Assembly: GCA_003254905.1 (NCBI GenBank)
Contig: QANU01110956.1
Coordinates: 116,570 to 180,569 of the forward strand
Direction: 5' to 3'
DNA from: Nissolia schottii
Taxonomy: Eukaryota; Streptophyta; Magnoliopsida; Fabales; Fabaceae
DNA length: 64,000 bases
This document shows, in pieces, positions 34,816 through 47,015 of this stretch. The notes under the pieces are model-generated. The model saw only the letters and a program-made list of their open reading frames with translations, was not told where the DNA came from and searched no databases. A program made the position numbers and the translations under genes. Position 1 is the first letter of the stretch; the number at the start of each line of letters is the position of its first letter.

Positions 34816-37800
34816 TAATGGATAAAGTCATAATATATATTACTATCTTATACCACTCAACCTATATAGTGTACCGAACATTACCTTTGGAATTAGGGTA
34901 AAGTTTGTTTAACGTGTAAGGTTTCTTTTGATCATTTTATTTTACTTTATTAAATAAAAATATATTAATAATAGATAATAGTATTAAATAAAAAATAAAT
35001 TAAATATAAATAAAAATAAATTAAATATAAAAATTAAAAATATTCATTAAATAAATAACATAAAATTATGAAAATGTTTGTATTAAGTAATATTTTAAAA
35101 ACTTACATTTAATATAATATATCAGTAATATAAATAAAAATTTATTATTTATTGATGATTAAAGTAATCAAAGTAAATAATATTTAATATACATATAATT
35201 ACACATAATAATAATAATTTTTTTAAATAGTTATAACTAGAAAATGAGTATTTTAATTACAACATTTATATGTATATAGGATAAATTGTACAAACCACCC
35301 ATAAGGTATGCTAAAATTATAACCTTAAATGTGACTGATCACTAATGATCTGTTAATTTTCTCTTTTTATTTCACATGTTTTTTTATTTTCAAAAGTTAG
35401 TGAAAGAAATAATAAAAATTGTGAAATAACAAAATCTTGTTTCCTGTTCAAAATTTTGTGAAAAAATAGTAAACATAAAATAAAATTAAGAAATAAGACT
35501 TTATTGTTTTCATTGACCAAATAAAAAATTGTGATGACTCTTAGAAAAGGAAGAGGAAAAAAAAGGAAATGTTGGTGTGCTGCCTCGCTGTTTAGAGTCT
35601 CGCATCGGATGCATCATAGAAGGGTGTCTCCTTCTCCCCTTACACACACACATGCACACACACATATATAAGTTTTCCGTGAGTCTTTAGACTTGTTAAT
35701 TAACTCAAGAGCTTGAGAGGTTCTATTTTTGTGAGACTTTTCGCTCCAATTATTTTTATTTCTTTTCTCCTCTCATTTTCTGTTTGTGGGGAAGTAGTTT
35801 CTCCACATAGGGTGTCAGGAGCTCTCAGCTAAGTGTTCCTTAGTGGTCAACCATTTTCAGGTGAGTAACTTTCTTCACGATTTATTTTAAACCATGTATT
35901 TATTTAAAAAAGTTATTTATTTATTTATTTATTTTTAGAATTATTTTATTTATGCATGTTTTATAAAATCTTAGGAGGTGGAACTTAATGTTTTATTTTA
36001 AGTAATTATGTAATTAGTTATTATTATTTATTATTATTATTTAGAAATTTCCTTATTTAAGAAAATAATGATTTATTTTAGAAACCTTCTTTATTTATTT
36101 ATGAAAGTAGCTATTTATGAAATATTTACAAAGCTATTTTGAAAGTCATGAAACTATTTTAGAACTACATGAGATCACATATTTTATTGCATTAAATAAA
36201 GTCATATTGCGTGTGTATGATTAATATTACACGATGTAAATACTCACATGCTCAGGATTGTTTGGTTAGGCTTAGTAGAAACCTTTAACAAAAGATTTTG
36301 GTTAAGGTAAGATTTTGGTGGGAGAAGATTTCAATTAAGGAAAGGTTTTGGCTAGGACAAGACTTGGTATTTAAACTGTCCATATTGATGCACCTCTCTT
36401 ACCTGGGAGCCTCCCTAAGCATGCGATCTTAGCCTACCTATATTTTTCCAAGATAAAATATTAAATAATACTAAGTCATGTTATGCTATCAGTATCAGTT
36501 AAAGGATTATGGTATGATGATCATGTCATGTATGTTATGTATTTAAACTCACTACAAGAAAATAACTCATTACCGTCGGAGTTACCGTAAGAAATTTGCA
36601 CTGTTACAGTCGACTTTTGACCTTACCGTCAGCTTTACCGTCGGACGTCGGGCCGGCGGTAAAATGCTCGATGGTAATCAATTTACCCGTCAGGTAATGA
36701 CATGCACCGGTAATTACCGCTGGTAAAAACTGACAGAAACTGATTCACATGTGAGTACATTTGAACCGATTTACCGTCAGTTCATGGCGATGGTAACGAT
36801 AATAATATTTTATTCCTTTATCACCGTCGGTCACTAGCGACGATAAAGATATTACTATTTTTATTCCCTACCGTTGGGTCAAACCGACGGTAAATATATT
36901 AGTATTTTATTCATTCGTTTACCATCGATTAATAGCGATGGTAAATATAATAATATTTTATTCTTTTACCACCGTCAGTCACTACCGACGATAAAGATAT
37001 TACAATTTTATTCCTTTACCGTCGAATACGACCGACAGAGCAGACGGTAAAGATATTAACATTTTATTGTCTAAATATTAATATTTAATTCCATTACTGT
37101 CGGCTATTGTCCGTCGATATTATTGGACCTTATCGTCGGTTATAGCTGATAGTAATAATTAAATATTTAAAAAAAATTTAATTAAAATTTTATCATTTAT
37201 TTTAATAAATTATAGTTTATTTTAATTGAAATCTTAATAAATTATATAATTATATTAATAAATAAGTTTAATTAATTTTTGTAATTTATAAATATATAGA
37301 AATTTATATTTAACTAATTAAATATTTAGTTAATTAATACTAAAATATTAAACAAAATTTAGCAATTAAAATAGGAAATTGTAACGCTCTAGCTAGCTAG
37401 TTACGCTTAAGTCGTAAATAAATGCTCACTAGGTTGTTATCTGCTTTGTTTGAAATACATCTAGTCCTATAATATCTTTGAAAATATCCTTTACTTGAAA
37501 ATATGGACCAATTTAAAAATTTTCTCAACTTATTTACTAAACATGAAATATGAACCACGCGTAGAATAAAGCATATATTGCAAGCGATAGAGCCTTGAGG
37601 CTTAACGATTATTAAGTAGGATATATATAAGCATGGCAATTATATCAAACTTAACAAACAATTGACAAGGTGGTTCAACAAAGTGGTCTCCATATATACA
37701 CCATTGCATGTCTAGATTTATTAAATAGTTTAAAATGCAAATAATATACATATAACATTAAGACTAATGGAACACTACTCCATTTAGTCAGTACAAAATA

Positions 37801-37819
37801 TCAACATAGTAAATGATGA

Positions 37820-40800
37820 AGATCTTGTTGCTGCCTAGAGAATCCGGCCTTCAATCCTCCTTGGGGTTTTCTCCTCCTCAGGGTTCTCCTCCGCGGGGTC
37901 TTCCTCCTCTCCTCCTCCTCCTCAGGGTCCTCCTCGTCTAAGTCCCCTTCGGTAGAGTCGTAGTCAGGAGAGTCCTCCTCCTCGGTCTCTCACCTCGACT
38001 CGGGTATGTTGAACAACCCTCGCTGACTGATGTGTATCCTAGAGGGTCTTGCCTCAGCATCGTGGGTCCGCTAGGCTAGCCGACGTCTGATCACAGGGGT
38101 GACCCGCTTCCTTGCGGTCTGTCCAGTGCATAGACTCAAATACTCGGGTAGGAATGTCACAGTGGCGACCGAGTTTGGGTTCATCTCCACGTCTTTGTCA
38201 TAAGGTGCGGGCTCGTCCTCCTCAATGACGATGGGAGCAGAGGGATGAACGCCTGGACCCATAAGTAGATTTGGGGAGGGAGTAAGTGATAGCAGAGGAG
38301 TGCTCGAGGTATCAACAGGTAGGTAAGAGAAGGTCTCCATGATGATCTCCATGACTGGGTCAGTTCACTAGCTCACACTCAAGATCCTGATCCCGTTATT
38401 AGTCAGGATGCTTGCCATCTACTTTACTAATTATATAGAAAATTATATTTAATAACTAATTAAATATTTATTTAATTAACACTAAAATATTAGATAAAAA
38501 TAAAGTAATTAAATTGTATAAAAGTAATTAAATTGTATAAGACAATAATATTAATAATAAAATAAATTTAGTATTTAAAATGTTCAAATAATTACAAACC
38601 ACTGCTAGTCTAACGATGAAAGGTAAACATTATCATCGTCGTTTTCAGAATTTAGCTGGTCGTCAAAATCCTCATATTCTTCTTCTTCTTCTTCTTCTTC
38701 TTCTTCCCCATCAATGTCGACATCATCAGTTGAATGCTAATAGAGGTTAGAAAGTTGAAGTATTTCTGATTTGTCGTTTGTTGCTAATAGTGTGTTCGTA
38801 TCTGTTGTCTGAACAACTATTGTTGCGGGGATCGAGTTCGACACTTGATACGGTTGATCATATGATGATTCCTCCGCTGATTGCATGCCATCCAACTCAA
38901 TTCAAGCACATGGTTTGCTTTTGATCACAACTTTCTAGCTTGATTGAGTAGCTCTTGGATAGCTAGTGTAATAAACTTGTTTGACTCTTTCAGCAACGAT
39001 GAATGGATCGTAAAGCATATACCGTCTTGCAGGATTAATCTCAGTAACGTTGTAATCCAGATGATTTTGTGTTCCATTTGGGGAAGGATCGTACCAATCA
39101 TAGCAGAAAAGTGCAACGTGATGCGATGGATCATTGCGTGCATATTCTAATACAAGAATTTTTTGAAGCACTCCGTACCAATCAACCCTTGTTTCATCAT
39201 TATTAGAATATTCATCATTGACACAAACACCACTATTGTCTGTCTTTTGATTAGCTACCTATTTAGATGTGTGAAATTTGTATCCATTAACAAAATAAAT
39301 GAGTCAACTAATCGCTTTGTTCATCGGTCCCCATGTCAAACTCATCAAGTTACTATCGTTACTAGAATAATTTTGCACCTAAAAAATGCATTTTAAAAGT
39401 AAGTTAAACTTGGATTATGATATAAAGTATTCTGTTCGATTAAATTATGTAATATAAAGAAGTTAAATACATACATAATTTACAAACCGCGACGGAAACA
39501 TTTGATCGGTGCATTGATCACCAAATTCTCGTTGAAACATCTTGAAAACATGCATCAATGGTAACAAACCATTGAGTAAATTTTATGTTAATGAAATAAA
39601 GTATATTAAAATGGTCGATCGAACTTACTCATAGTATGGAAGTACTTCTTTGCAGTTGAGCAAAACATCTAAGTGAGTTGCTTCCTTTTCTTGCGCACTT
39701 AACCAGTAATCCTTTCCCCTTCCAGCCGCACGACCATATTGATTGAATATAAAAAAGACCGACTGATTAGGAATTCTTCCACCATCGTCGTTTCGTCCCC
39801 CCATAGTTCTGTTGCAATTCACATTAGCACCAAAGTAGTACGAACATAAAGGAAGGAAGTTTCTTTCGTCAAGAATGCCTCGCATATTGGCCCCTTAACT
39901 TGAGCTCTATTTTTAACTGTTCTCTTGAATACTCTCATACATCTTTCAAACGGATACATTCACCTATACCGAACCGGACCACATATTCAAGCCTCGCAAG
40001 GCAAGTGTACAGGCAAATGTGCCAAGAGTGGTCCAAGAGTAAGAGGTCTTCAACATTAATTGTAGACGAGCACAATGCCTTGAAAAAATTACTTAGTTCA
40101 CTTATCGGGTTCAACACGTTCTTTGGTAGTTCTTTAAATGCAATTGGCAACAAACATTGCATAAACACATGACAATCATGCTTTTTCATTCTAGCCAATT
40201 TTCCTTGGGCGATATTTACACATTGAGCCAAGTTAGATGCACACTCTTCAGGCGTTTTAAGAGTTTTCAACCTATGAAGAACACTTTGAACTTGTTGCTT
40301 ATTGAGGGTATAGTAAGCCTTCGGGGTTCTACGGCAAACAAAGACCTAATTTGACATTTCGAGGTTCTACGGCAAAGTCGGGATAAACTCAGTCGAAGTG
40401 TTGTCATGCTTCTCCATGAGATAGATGAGTCATGTGACTATCATTTCTCTTGTTCTGAAAATGCCATCTCATGTGCGGCGCTGAACTTATCGAGGCAAAC
40501 AATCTTTTCAATCTTGGGATTAACGACAAATAATGCATTCTTTTGTAAGGAATATTATTGTATCTCCCTGGACCAACTCTCTTTGGTTTAAACCTAGCAA
40601 CGCCAAAAAATTTGCATTCAGTTAAGCTTGCATCATCCTTATAGTACATCATACAACTCGTTCGACAACAATCAATTTTTATGGACTGCAATCTAAGTTT
40701 AGAGAATTTTTTTTGGCTTTATAATAGTTCGACAGTATGTCATTATTCAGCGGTGTTAGTTCTTGGATGAACGAAAGCCACTGGTCAAATGCTCTCTCAG

Positions 40801-41360
40801 ATTGATTAGCCTCTGGCTTCATAGTCAACATCCTAACTGCCACAAATAATTTTGAATGGACAGATCCTTCCCATTCCAAAGTATTTGCTTCTTCTAATAA
40901 ACTATAAAAATTTTTAGCCTCCATATTAGGTTCTTCGTCAAGCATATTACTGTCGAAGACATCACTAACCATTTCTGCAAATCTATCATTATTATTAAAT
41001 TGAAAGCCTTCTGTTTCATCATCTTGTTCAGTGCATGTGTAACTTGTACTTCCCCCTTCGTAATGCTACCTACTGAACTCATTGACACCATTAACATCCA
41101 TCTCTCTGTGGTCGGTCCATATCCAATAATGCAGCTCAAACCCATTCTTATACAGATGCATTCTAACCATTTAACATCCAATATTCTACAGCAGTTGCAC
41201 AAAGAACACAAACATTAATGTTTTGTTTTGTCATATACTGATGAATAGTTGTAACGATCTTACAAAAGTAGTCGACGCCCTCAAAAAATTCTAGCTTTAT
41301 CACTCCTCGGTTCCCGTAGTATTTACCGTACATCCAAAATCTATTCGACGGAATCATTTT
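37820..41360 (-). pseudogene. Decayed TNP2-like CACTA transposase gene
   Basis: Fragments in correct order on the minus strand are as follows. The N-terminus 'MIPSNRFWMYGKYY' is near 41357. Then come a region with 'YWIWTDHRE' and 'NGVNEF', the conserved 'NFYSLLEEAN...ERAFDQWLSF' block (about 40920-40740), 'RFKPKR...PRLKRLFAS...MRWH' (about 40610-40440) and 'NPISELSNFFKALCS' (about 40080). The DUF4216-like 'CYDWYDPSPNGT...NPARRYMLYDPF' is near 39120-38990. An in-frame TAG interrupts it at 41068-41066, frames shift, and the central catalytic block expected between about 40404 and 40270 is absent. A glutamate-rich C-terminal exon (about 38352-37830) follows. It cannot encode an active transposase. 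Confidence 0.85.
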
Positions 41361-42074
41361 TTTACAAATCCTACATGCATGTTACATAATTAATGGTTGT
41401 GAACTTAATGATTTTAATTACTTTAGTCTTCTTCTTATACATTAATCCCAAACAATATTTCTTAAACCGTTCTAAAACATAGACCCTCCAATCTCCGCAA
41501 ACACCATATAATCACCGTTGTCAGGACATCAATTCAAACAATGTCGAAAAGAAACACTAAGCGTTCCTTCCCCCAGTCTAGCCATACAATTCCAATCCTA
41601 CAATCTCTATCTGATGGAATAATTAAGTTAAAGACATACCTAATTGCTGTTGATAATTGTTTGATCAATCACCTCATTCTATCTCCTTTAATCCTCAATC
41701 TCGCAATTAAGCTACGAGTTCATATCAACAAGCTCGCAATTAGCAACAAGTTCATAGCTACAAGTTCAAAGACAATAAATTAATATAAAAAAACCAAAAG
41801 GAAAAAAATAAAATAAAAAATAATACGAATGAAACAAATAAAAAACAAAAAAGAACAAAAGAAAACAAGACATAGTATGGTGGTGGCAATGGTGTGGCAA
41901 AATAAAAAAAGAAAACAGACATAGACATAGACATAATTTTGAATAAATAAAAAAATTGAAAACAAAGGAAAAAACAAAAGAAATAACAAAACAAAGGAAA
42001 ACAAGATGACAACGGTGGAGTGGAGTGGGAAACAAAGGAAAACAAAAGAACCAACAATGCAGGAGAAGGTGGAC

Positions 42075-42200
42075 CTCTAGTGGTGTAGTGACAGTGGTGG
42101 CGCGATGGAGTAGCGGTGGTGGTGCGGTGGTGGCGTAGTGGAGTGGTGGCAGTGGTGGAGTAGGGGAAAAGAAGGGAGGAACGGAAGTGAGGAAGAAGAA
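42075..42200. repeat. GTGG-rich minisatellite-like tract
   Basis: Irregular repeats of 'gtggtgg', 'gcggtgg' and 'agtggtgg', followed by a purine-only GGAAGAAG stretch to about 42235. Located between the two gene remnants of the CACTA transposon. Confidence 0.6.
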
Positions 42201-43185
42201 GAAGAATGGAGAAGAAAATGGGAAGAAGAGAAAGGAAATTCGACTAAGTGTACGGGTCTTGAGACATTACCATTAGATATAACCGTCGTTAAGTGTACAG
42301 TCTGATGGTAATAACGATGTACAAAACGCAATGTTTTATTAAAACTATCACCGTCGGACATATCTGACGGTAAAGTATATCCCAAAACGTTGCGTTTTAT
42401 ATTCGCAGATTACTGTCGGTTAATGAAATTAATCTGACGGTAACAAAAAAAAAAGTGGCACCAATTTTTGGTGCAAAAATATTTCTATTACCGTCAGCAT
42501 AACCATCACCAACGGTAACCATTTTAGCAAACACAACGTTCCATGTCGAATACAAAACGCAACGTTTAGGATGTTCCGTACCGTCGGTTATGTCTGACGG
42601 TAATATCCTATACCCTAAACCCTAAACCCAATGACACTAAGCAAAACACGTCATTTTGGAAGTAGTTTACCGTCGGTTATATTCGACGGTAAAACTCTGC
42701 CGTAAACCCTAACCCTGGCTTTATTGTTCATTATGTATTAATTATTATTTTAATTATGTGTGTTTATTATTATTTATTATTACTTGTTAATTTTTATTTT
42801 AATTATTGTTTATTATTACTTGTTAATCATCAAACAACCAAATATTCACCTCTCTCTCTCTCACTCTTCCATTTTCACACTATCTTTCTGAACTTCACAA
42901 ACCCTTCTCGCCTTCTTTGATTATTATTCATTCGCAAATCGCAATTTTAAATTTTGCTTTTAGAAATTTAATTTTTTTTATGCAAGCAATTTAATTTATT
43001 TTATGTATAAATACACTTTAGATATAACATATATATTATTAATTGAATAAACTAACAAACTAAAAAATTAAAAAAAACTTCTGATTGAATATAACATATT
43101 TATTACACACTAAAAAGTTTCTAAAACTACATTAATTAAAAAGTTTAAATTAAAAAACTACAAACTAAAAAATTATTCACCTAAA

Positions 43186-44997
43186 TTGGCTGGAGGGTCT
43201 TCATCATCGCTCTTGAAGGACAAAGAGGAGGAGAGGGAGGAGGTGGGAGGCTCTAGCGGGGGATTCTGCGTGCTGCTCCCTCCTAGCGCAGACCCACCGA
43301 AGGCTTGCATAAAACCCTGGACAACTTGGTTAAGCTGTTCTTTTTTGCTTCCTCATCTTCTCCTTTACTTTCTCCTTTATTTTCTCATTTAGTTTCTTCT
43401 TTTCCGCCTTCTGCCCCTGCTTTTCCTCCTTCTGCCTCTGCCTTTCCTCTTCCCACCTCAGCGCCTGGTGATGCAGCTCCTAGTTCATCTTGAACACTCT
43501 CTCCCGTAGCTCATCAGACTCTGTTAGTGTACCTTAGTAGACCCAGAAATAGATCTACTGCCGCCCCTCTGACGTTAACAGTCAGCTGTGTGCCTCGGCC
43601 GTACACTCGATTACGATTTTGGCCGCCGAACACGCGGTTCCATATCTCCTCCTTGTCAACGGGAGCGGGCACACAGCCAGGGGGTGCACTCTGCATCTGC
43701 TAGGTCTGCGCCTCCAGAAAAGCTTGTTCAAATGCAGCCTACGTAAATAATTGATAAAATTAAACGTTATTAGAATTAAATTAAAAAACAATACCAAATA
43801 AAATTCAAAATTGAACAAAGTAAAAATACTTATTGCGGTTGCCTCCGAGTGCGCATCGACTCACCTCGACCTGTCGCTTTTCAGCGTGTGGGTCTCGCGA
43901 AATAATTCTGCATTAGTCGACGACCTTCCTAGAGTTTTTGCCTTCATATTTATTTGAAAATTACATTAAAATAATTAAACATCAACTAATTAATTAACTA
44001 ATTATTCTCCTAATTATTAACTAATAAATTAACTTATAATTTATTATAAATATTACCATTCTCTGCCGCGTGTCAAGAAAGCTGGCAGAGCCTCCAGTGT
44101 ATACGTTGCCGCCCTGACCTTACATCCGAGCACGCTTCGAATTGGTTGACCTGACCTTGTATTCCTGACCATCCCAGTATAACTTCAACACCACTAATTG
44201 GCCGGGAGTCATCCAATCGGGATTCGGGGTCTTCTCCGATTTGATGTCCCGATAGAGCTGCTGCAGGCGTCGACCAGCTCTGTAGTTGAAAGCCTTCTTC
44301 ATGGCTTCTTTCTCCTTAGGATTGGCAATAAAGTGACGCTGAAAAAATAATAACAATTTAATAACTAAATTATTAAATAACTTATTTTATGTAATTACTT
44401 AATATTTAAAATAACAACTTATTATTAATTTCTCACCTTGAATACGTTGTACATGCGGTCCTTTTCCTCAGGTCGGAGATCCTACCACTTGAAGATGGGT
44501 CAACTGTAGCATTTATTCAGTGTCTCCATCACAGCTCACTTTCCAATGGCGTGAAGTTCAAACCTATACAAACATAAAATAAAAACTTATTAAATAATTA
44601 ATAATAAATAATAATTAACAAATAAATTAAAATATTTACATACCCGCTAAAGCTGGGATCGACTCGCAGAGGGGCTCGATCCTCGGTCGAGGATCCCTCA
44701 GTGTGCGCGCCAGCACCCGTTGGAGTCTCCAGCTACTAGCTCTCAGCAACCCTCGGAGTCTCTGACTGCTGGCTATCAGCAAGGGAAGCTCGAACAACAA
44801 TGTCAGAGTAGCTCTCGAACCTCACCTGATCTGCTGCCGCTAGAGACATGAAAGTCAGCGGCAGAGCATCACTGGGCAACAACCGATGGTTGTCGACGTC
44901 CATCAACCCTTGCCCCCAGGGTGGGCATAAAACCCTCCCCAGTCGGTGATCCGGAAGAGGGCGTCCTGCTTCCCCTCCCCCGACCACCGTGTCGCAT
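43186..44997 (-). pseudogene. Decayed second CACTA gene (plant transposase PF03004-like)
   Basis: The minus strand starts near 44997 with 'MRHGGRGRGSRTPSS'. It continues through a proline/serine-rich part and 'LRPEEKDRMYNVFK'-like sequence (about 44480). The family hallmark follows: 'NPKEKEAMKKAFNYRAGRRL...YRDIKSEKTPNPDWM' (44320-44200), then a 'TGGSASF'-like box near 44090, 'NAELFRETH' near 43900 and 'DKEEIWNRVFGG' near 43650. Stops and frame changes occur between blocks, some of which are real introns of the ancestral gene. The C-terminal part is glutamate/lysine-rich (plus-strand 43200-43500). This is the DNA-binding partner protein usual in CACTA elements, now broken. Confidence 0.75.
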
Positions 44998-45079
44998 TGG
45001 GAAGTAGTCGGGCACCTGCTTCTTTCCTTTGTTGTTGGCTATTGCACATTAGTACTAACTATACAAAATTAAAAAATTT

Positions 45080-45780
45080 TAAGTTAGCACAATTAACTTA
45101 AATTAAATTATTGTAATAATTTAACATATAATAACAATAATACTAATATTATATTAACATATACTAATACTGTACTAATATACTAACATACATTATATAT
45201 ATACATACATATATGATACAGACTAATATACCAATACTAACATACATTATATATACATAACATACATATTAACATAATATTACTAACATAATATATAATA
45301 TATACATAACATAATATATACATACATACATACTATATACATACTAAGATACTATATACATACTAACATACATACTACATACATAATATGCATGCATGCA
45401 TGCATACATACATACATACATACACACATATTCATTATATACATACATACTATATGCATACACACATATTCATTATATACATACATACTATATACTATAA
45501 TATATATATATATATAATATACATAATATATACATACATACTAACATATATAATATTACTAATGATACAGATATATAATATATAATATTACTAATATTAC
45601 TAGCAATATACACAGATATATACAACAATATATAATACATATATATACATGTAATACAAATATATAATACATATATATACATAGATATACAACAATATAT
45701 ATATAGATATATAATACATATATATACAAACATATATATATATATATATACACACAAATATATAATACAATATATACGGA
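45080..45780. repeat. (CATA)n/(TA)n low-complexity tract
   Basis: About 700 bases made almost only of CATA, TATA and ACATA units inside the CACTA element, upstream of its second gene. Reading frames across it are artefacts of the repeat. Confidence 0.85.
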
Positions 45781-46271
45781 TTTACCTCAAATGCTGATGG
45801 CGGCCGCGACGGCGAGACGGTGGCGCAGTGATTGCGGTGGCGAGAGGGATTTAGAAAGAGTTTGAGAGTTTGCAGAGAGTGGGGCTACCGCAGGAGGAGG
45901 AGCTTTTAAAGCAATTGTGTTTTAGGATACCGTTGGGCTTATTAGACGGTAACTGGATATTAATTGATTAGGATTTGAACGTTGGGGAAGACGTGTCGGT
46001 TGCTATTCCGAGGCGGTTACCATCGGCCATGCTTGACGGTAACACATGCTATCATTGCTTAGAGACACGTGCTCTAAGGTTTTTATCGTCGGTATCAGAC
46101 GATATTGTGTGATTGTTTAGGGTTTAGGGTTAGGAATATACCATCGGATATGGCCGACGGTACGTGTTTTTACTTATTACCGTCGGCCTTTGTTCGATGG
46201 TATGTTTTTGTTTGTATTTTTTCTTTGTTATTTTTTTTCTTCATATTTTTATTTAACATATAATTTTTTTC

Positions 46272-47015
46272 ATTAATTATTATTCATTTGCAATTAAAAA
46301 TTTTGCTTTTAGAAATTTAAATTTTTAATTATTATTTATTTTTAATTTAATTATTATTTATTTAGATATAAAATATATATTGTTAATTGAATAAACTAAC
46401 AAAATAAAAAATTAAAAAATATCTAATTGAATATAACATATATATTACGAACTAAAAATATTTAAAAAACTACATTAATTAAAAAGTTTAAATTAAAAAA
46501 TTACAAACTAAAAAGTTATTCTCCTAAATCAGCGGGTGGGTCATCCCAGTTTCGCATCAAGGTCGCCATCCCAGTTTAGCTTCATGGTCGTCATCCCAGT
46601 TTGGGCGTTGGAAAGGTTGTATGGCTCATTGATTATGGTGATAGTGATGCAAAAGGAGAAAATGTTACCTTCATAGAGAAGTATGACGACTTTTATAGAG
46701 GGAAGAATGCACTCAATTTCATAGAGAAAACCATATTCTTCTTCCTCGATTTGATGTCTCGATAGAGCTTCTGCAGGCGTTGGTCAGGCGGCGGCGGATA
46801 GAGGATGACATGAATGGTGGCACGACGAGTGTGAGAGTTTGGGAGAGTTCGGAGAGGACGAAAGAGGAAGGGGCTTTTAAAGAATTCGTTTTTCAGATTA
46901 TCGTTGGATTGGTCCAACGGTAACTGGATATTTATTGTTGGTTTGAATGTTGGGGAAGACGTGTCGGTTATTATTTCCGAGGCGATTATAGTCGGATGAG
47001 TCCAACAGTAACACA
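46272..47015. repeat. Miniature duplicate of the second-gene region inside the CACTA
   Basis: Three blocks repeat, in order, parts of 42921-46048: 46272-46545 matches 42921-43200, 46738-46792 matches 44224-44281 (the RDIK coding block), and 46828-47012 matches 45857-46048 (promoter side, with 'gggcttttaaag' and 'gttggggaagacgtgtcgg'). The material between the blocks is missing. A further copy of the last block begins near 47030. It is an internally deleted tandem duplicate. Confidence 0.75.

Larger units (their letters stand above)
32384..35277. other. MYB upstream region and AT-rich spacer
   Basis: Holds the MYB promoter (a GA-rich leader near 32440-32470 and a TATA-like box near 32515), a truncated hAT-type repeat (32818-33250), a possible MITE (34143-34815) and long AT-rich low-complexity stretches (33660-34000, 34920-35230). 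No coding gene is seen. Confidence 0.5.

Noticed and set aside
45388-45757. Tyr/Ile-rich frames
   Set aside because: Translation of a (CATA)/(TA) simple repeat, not protein.
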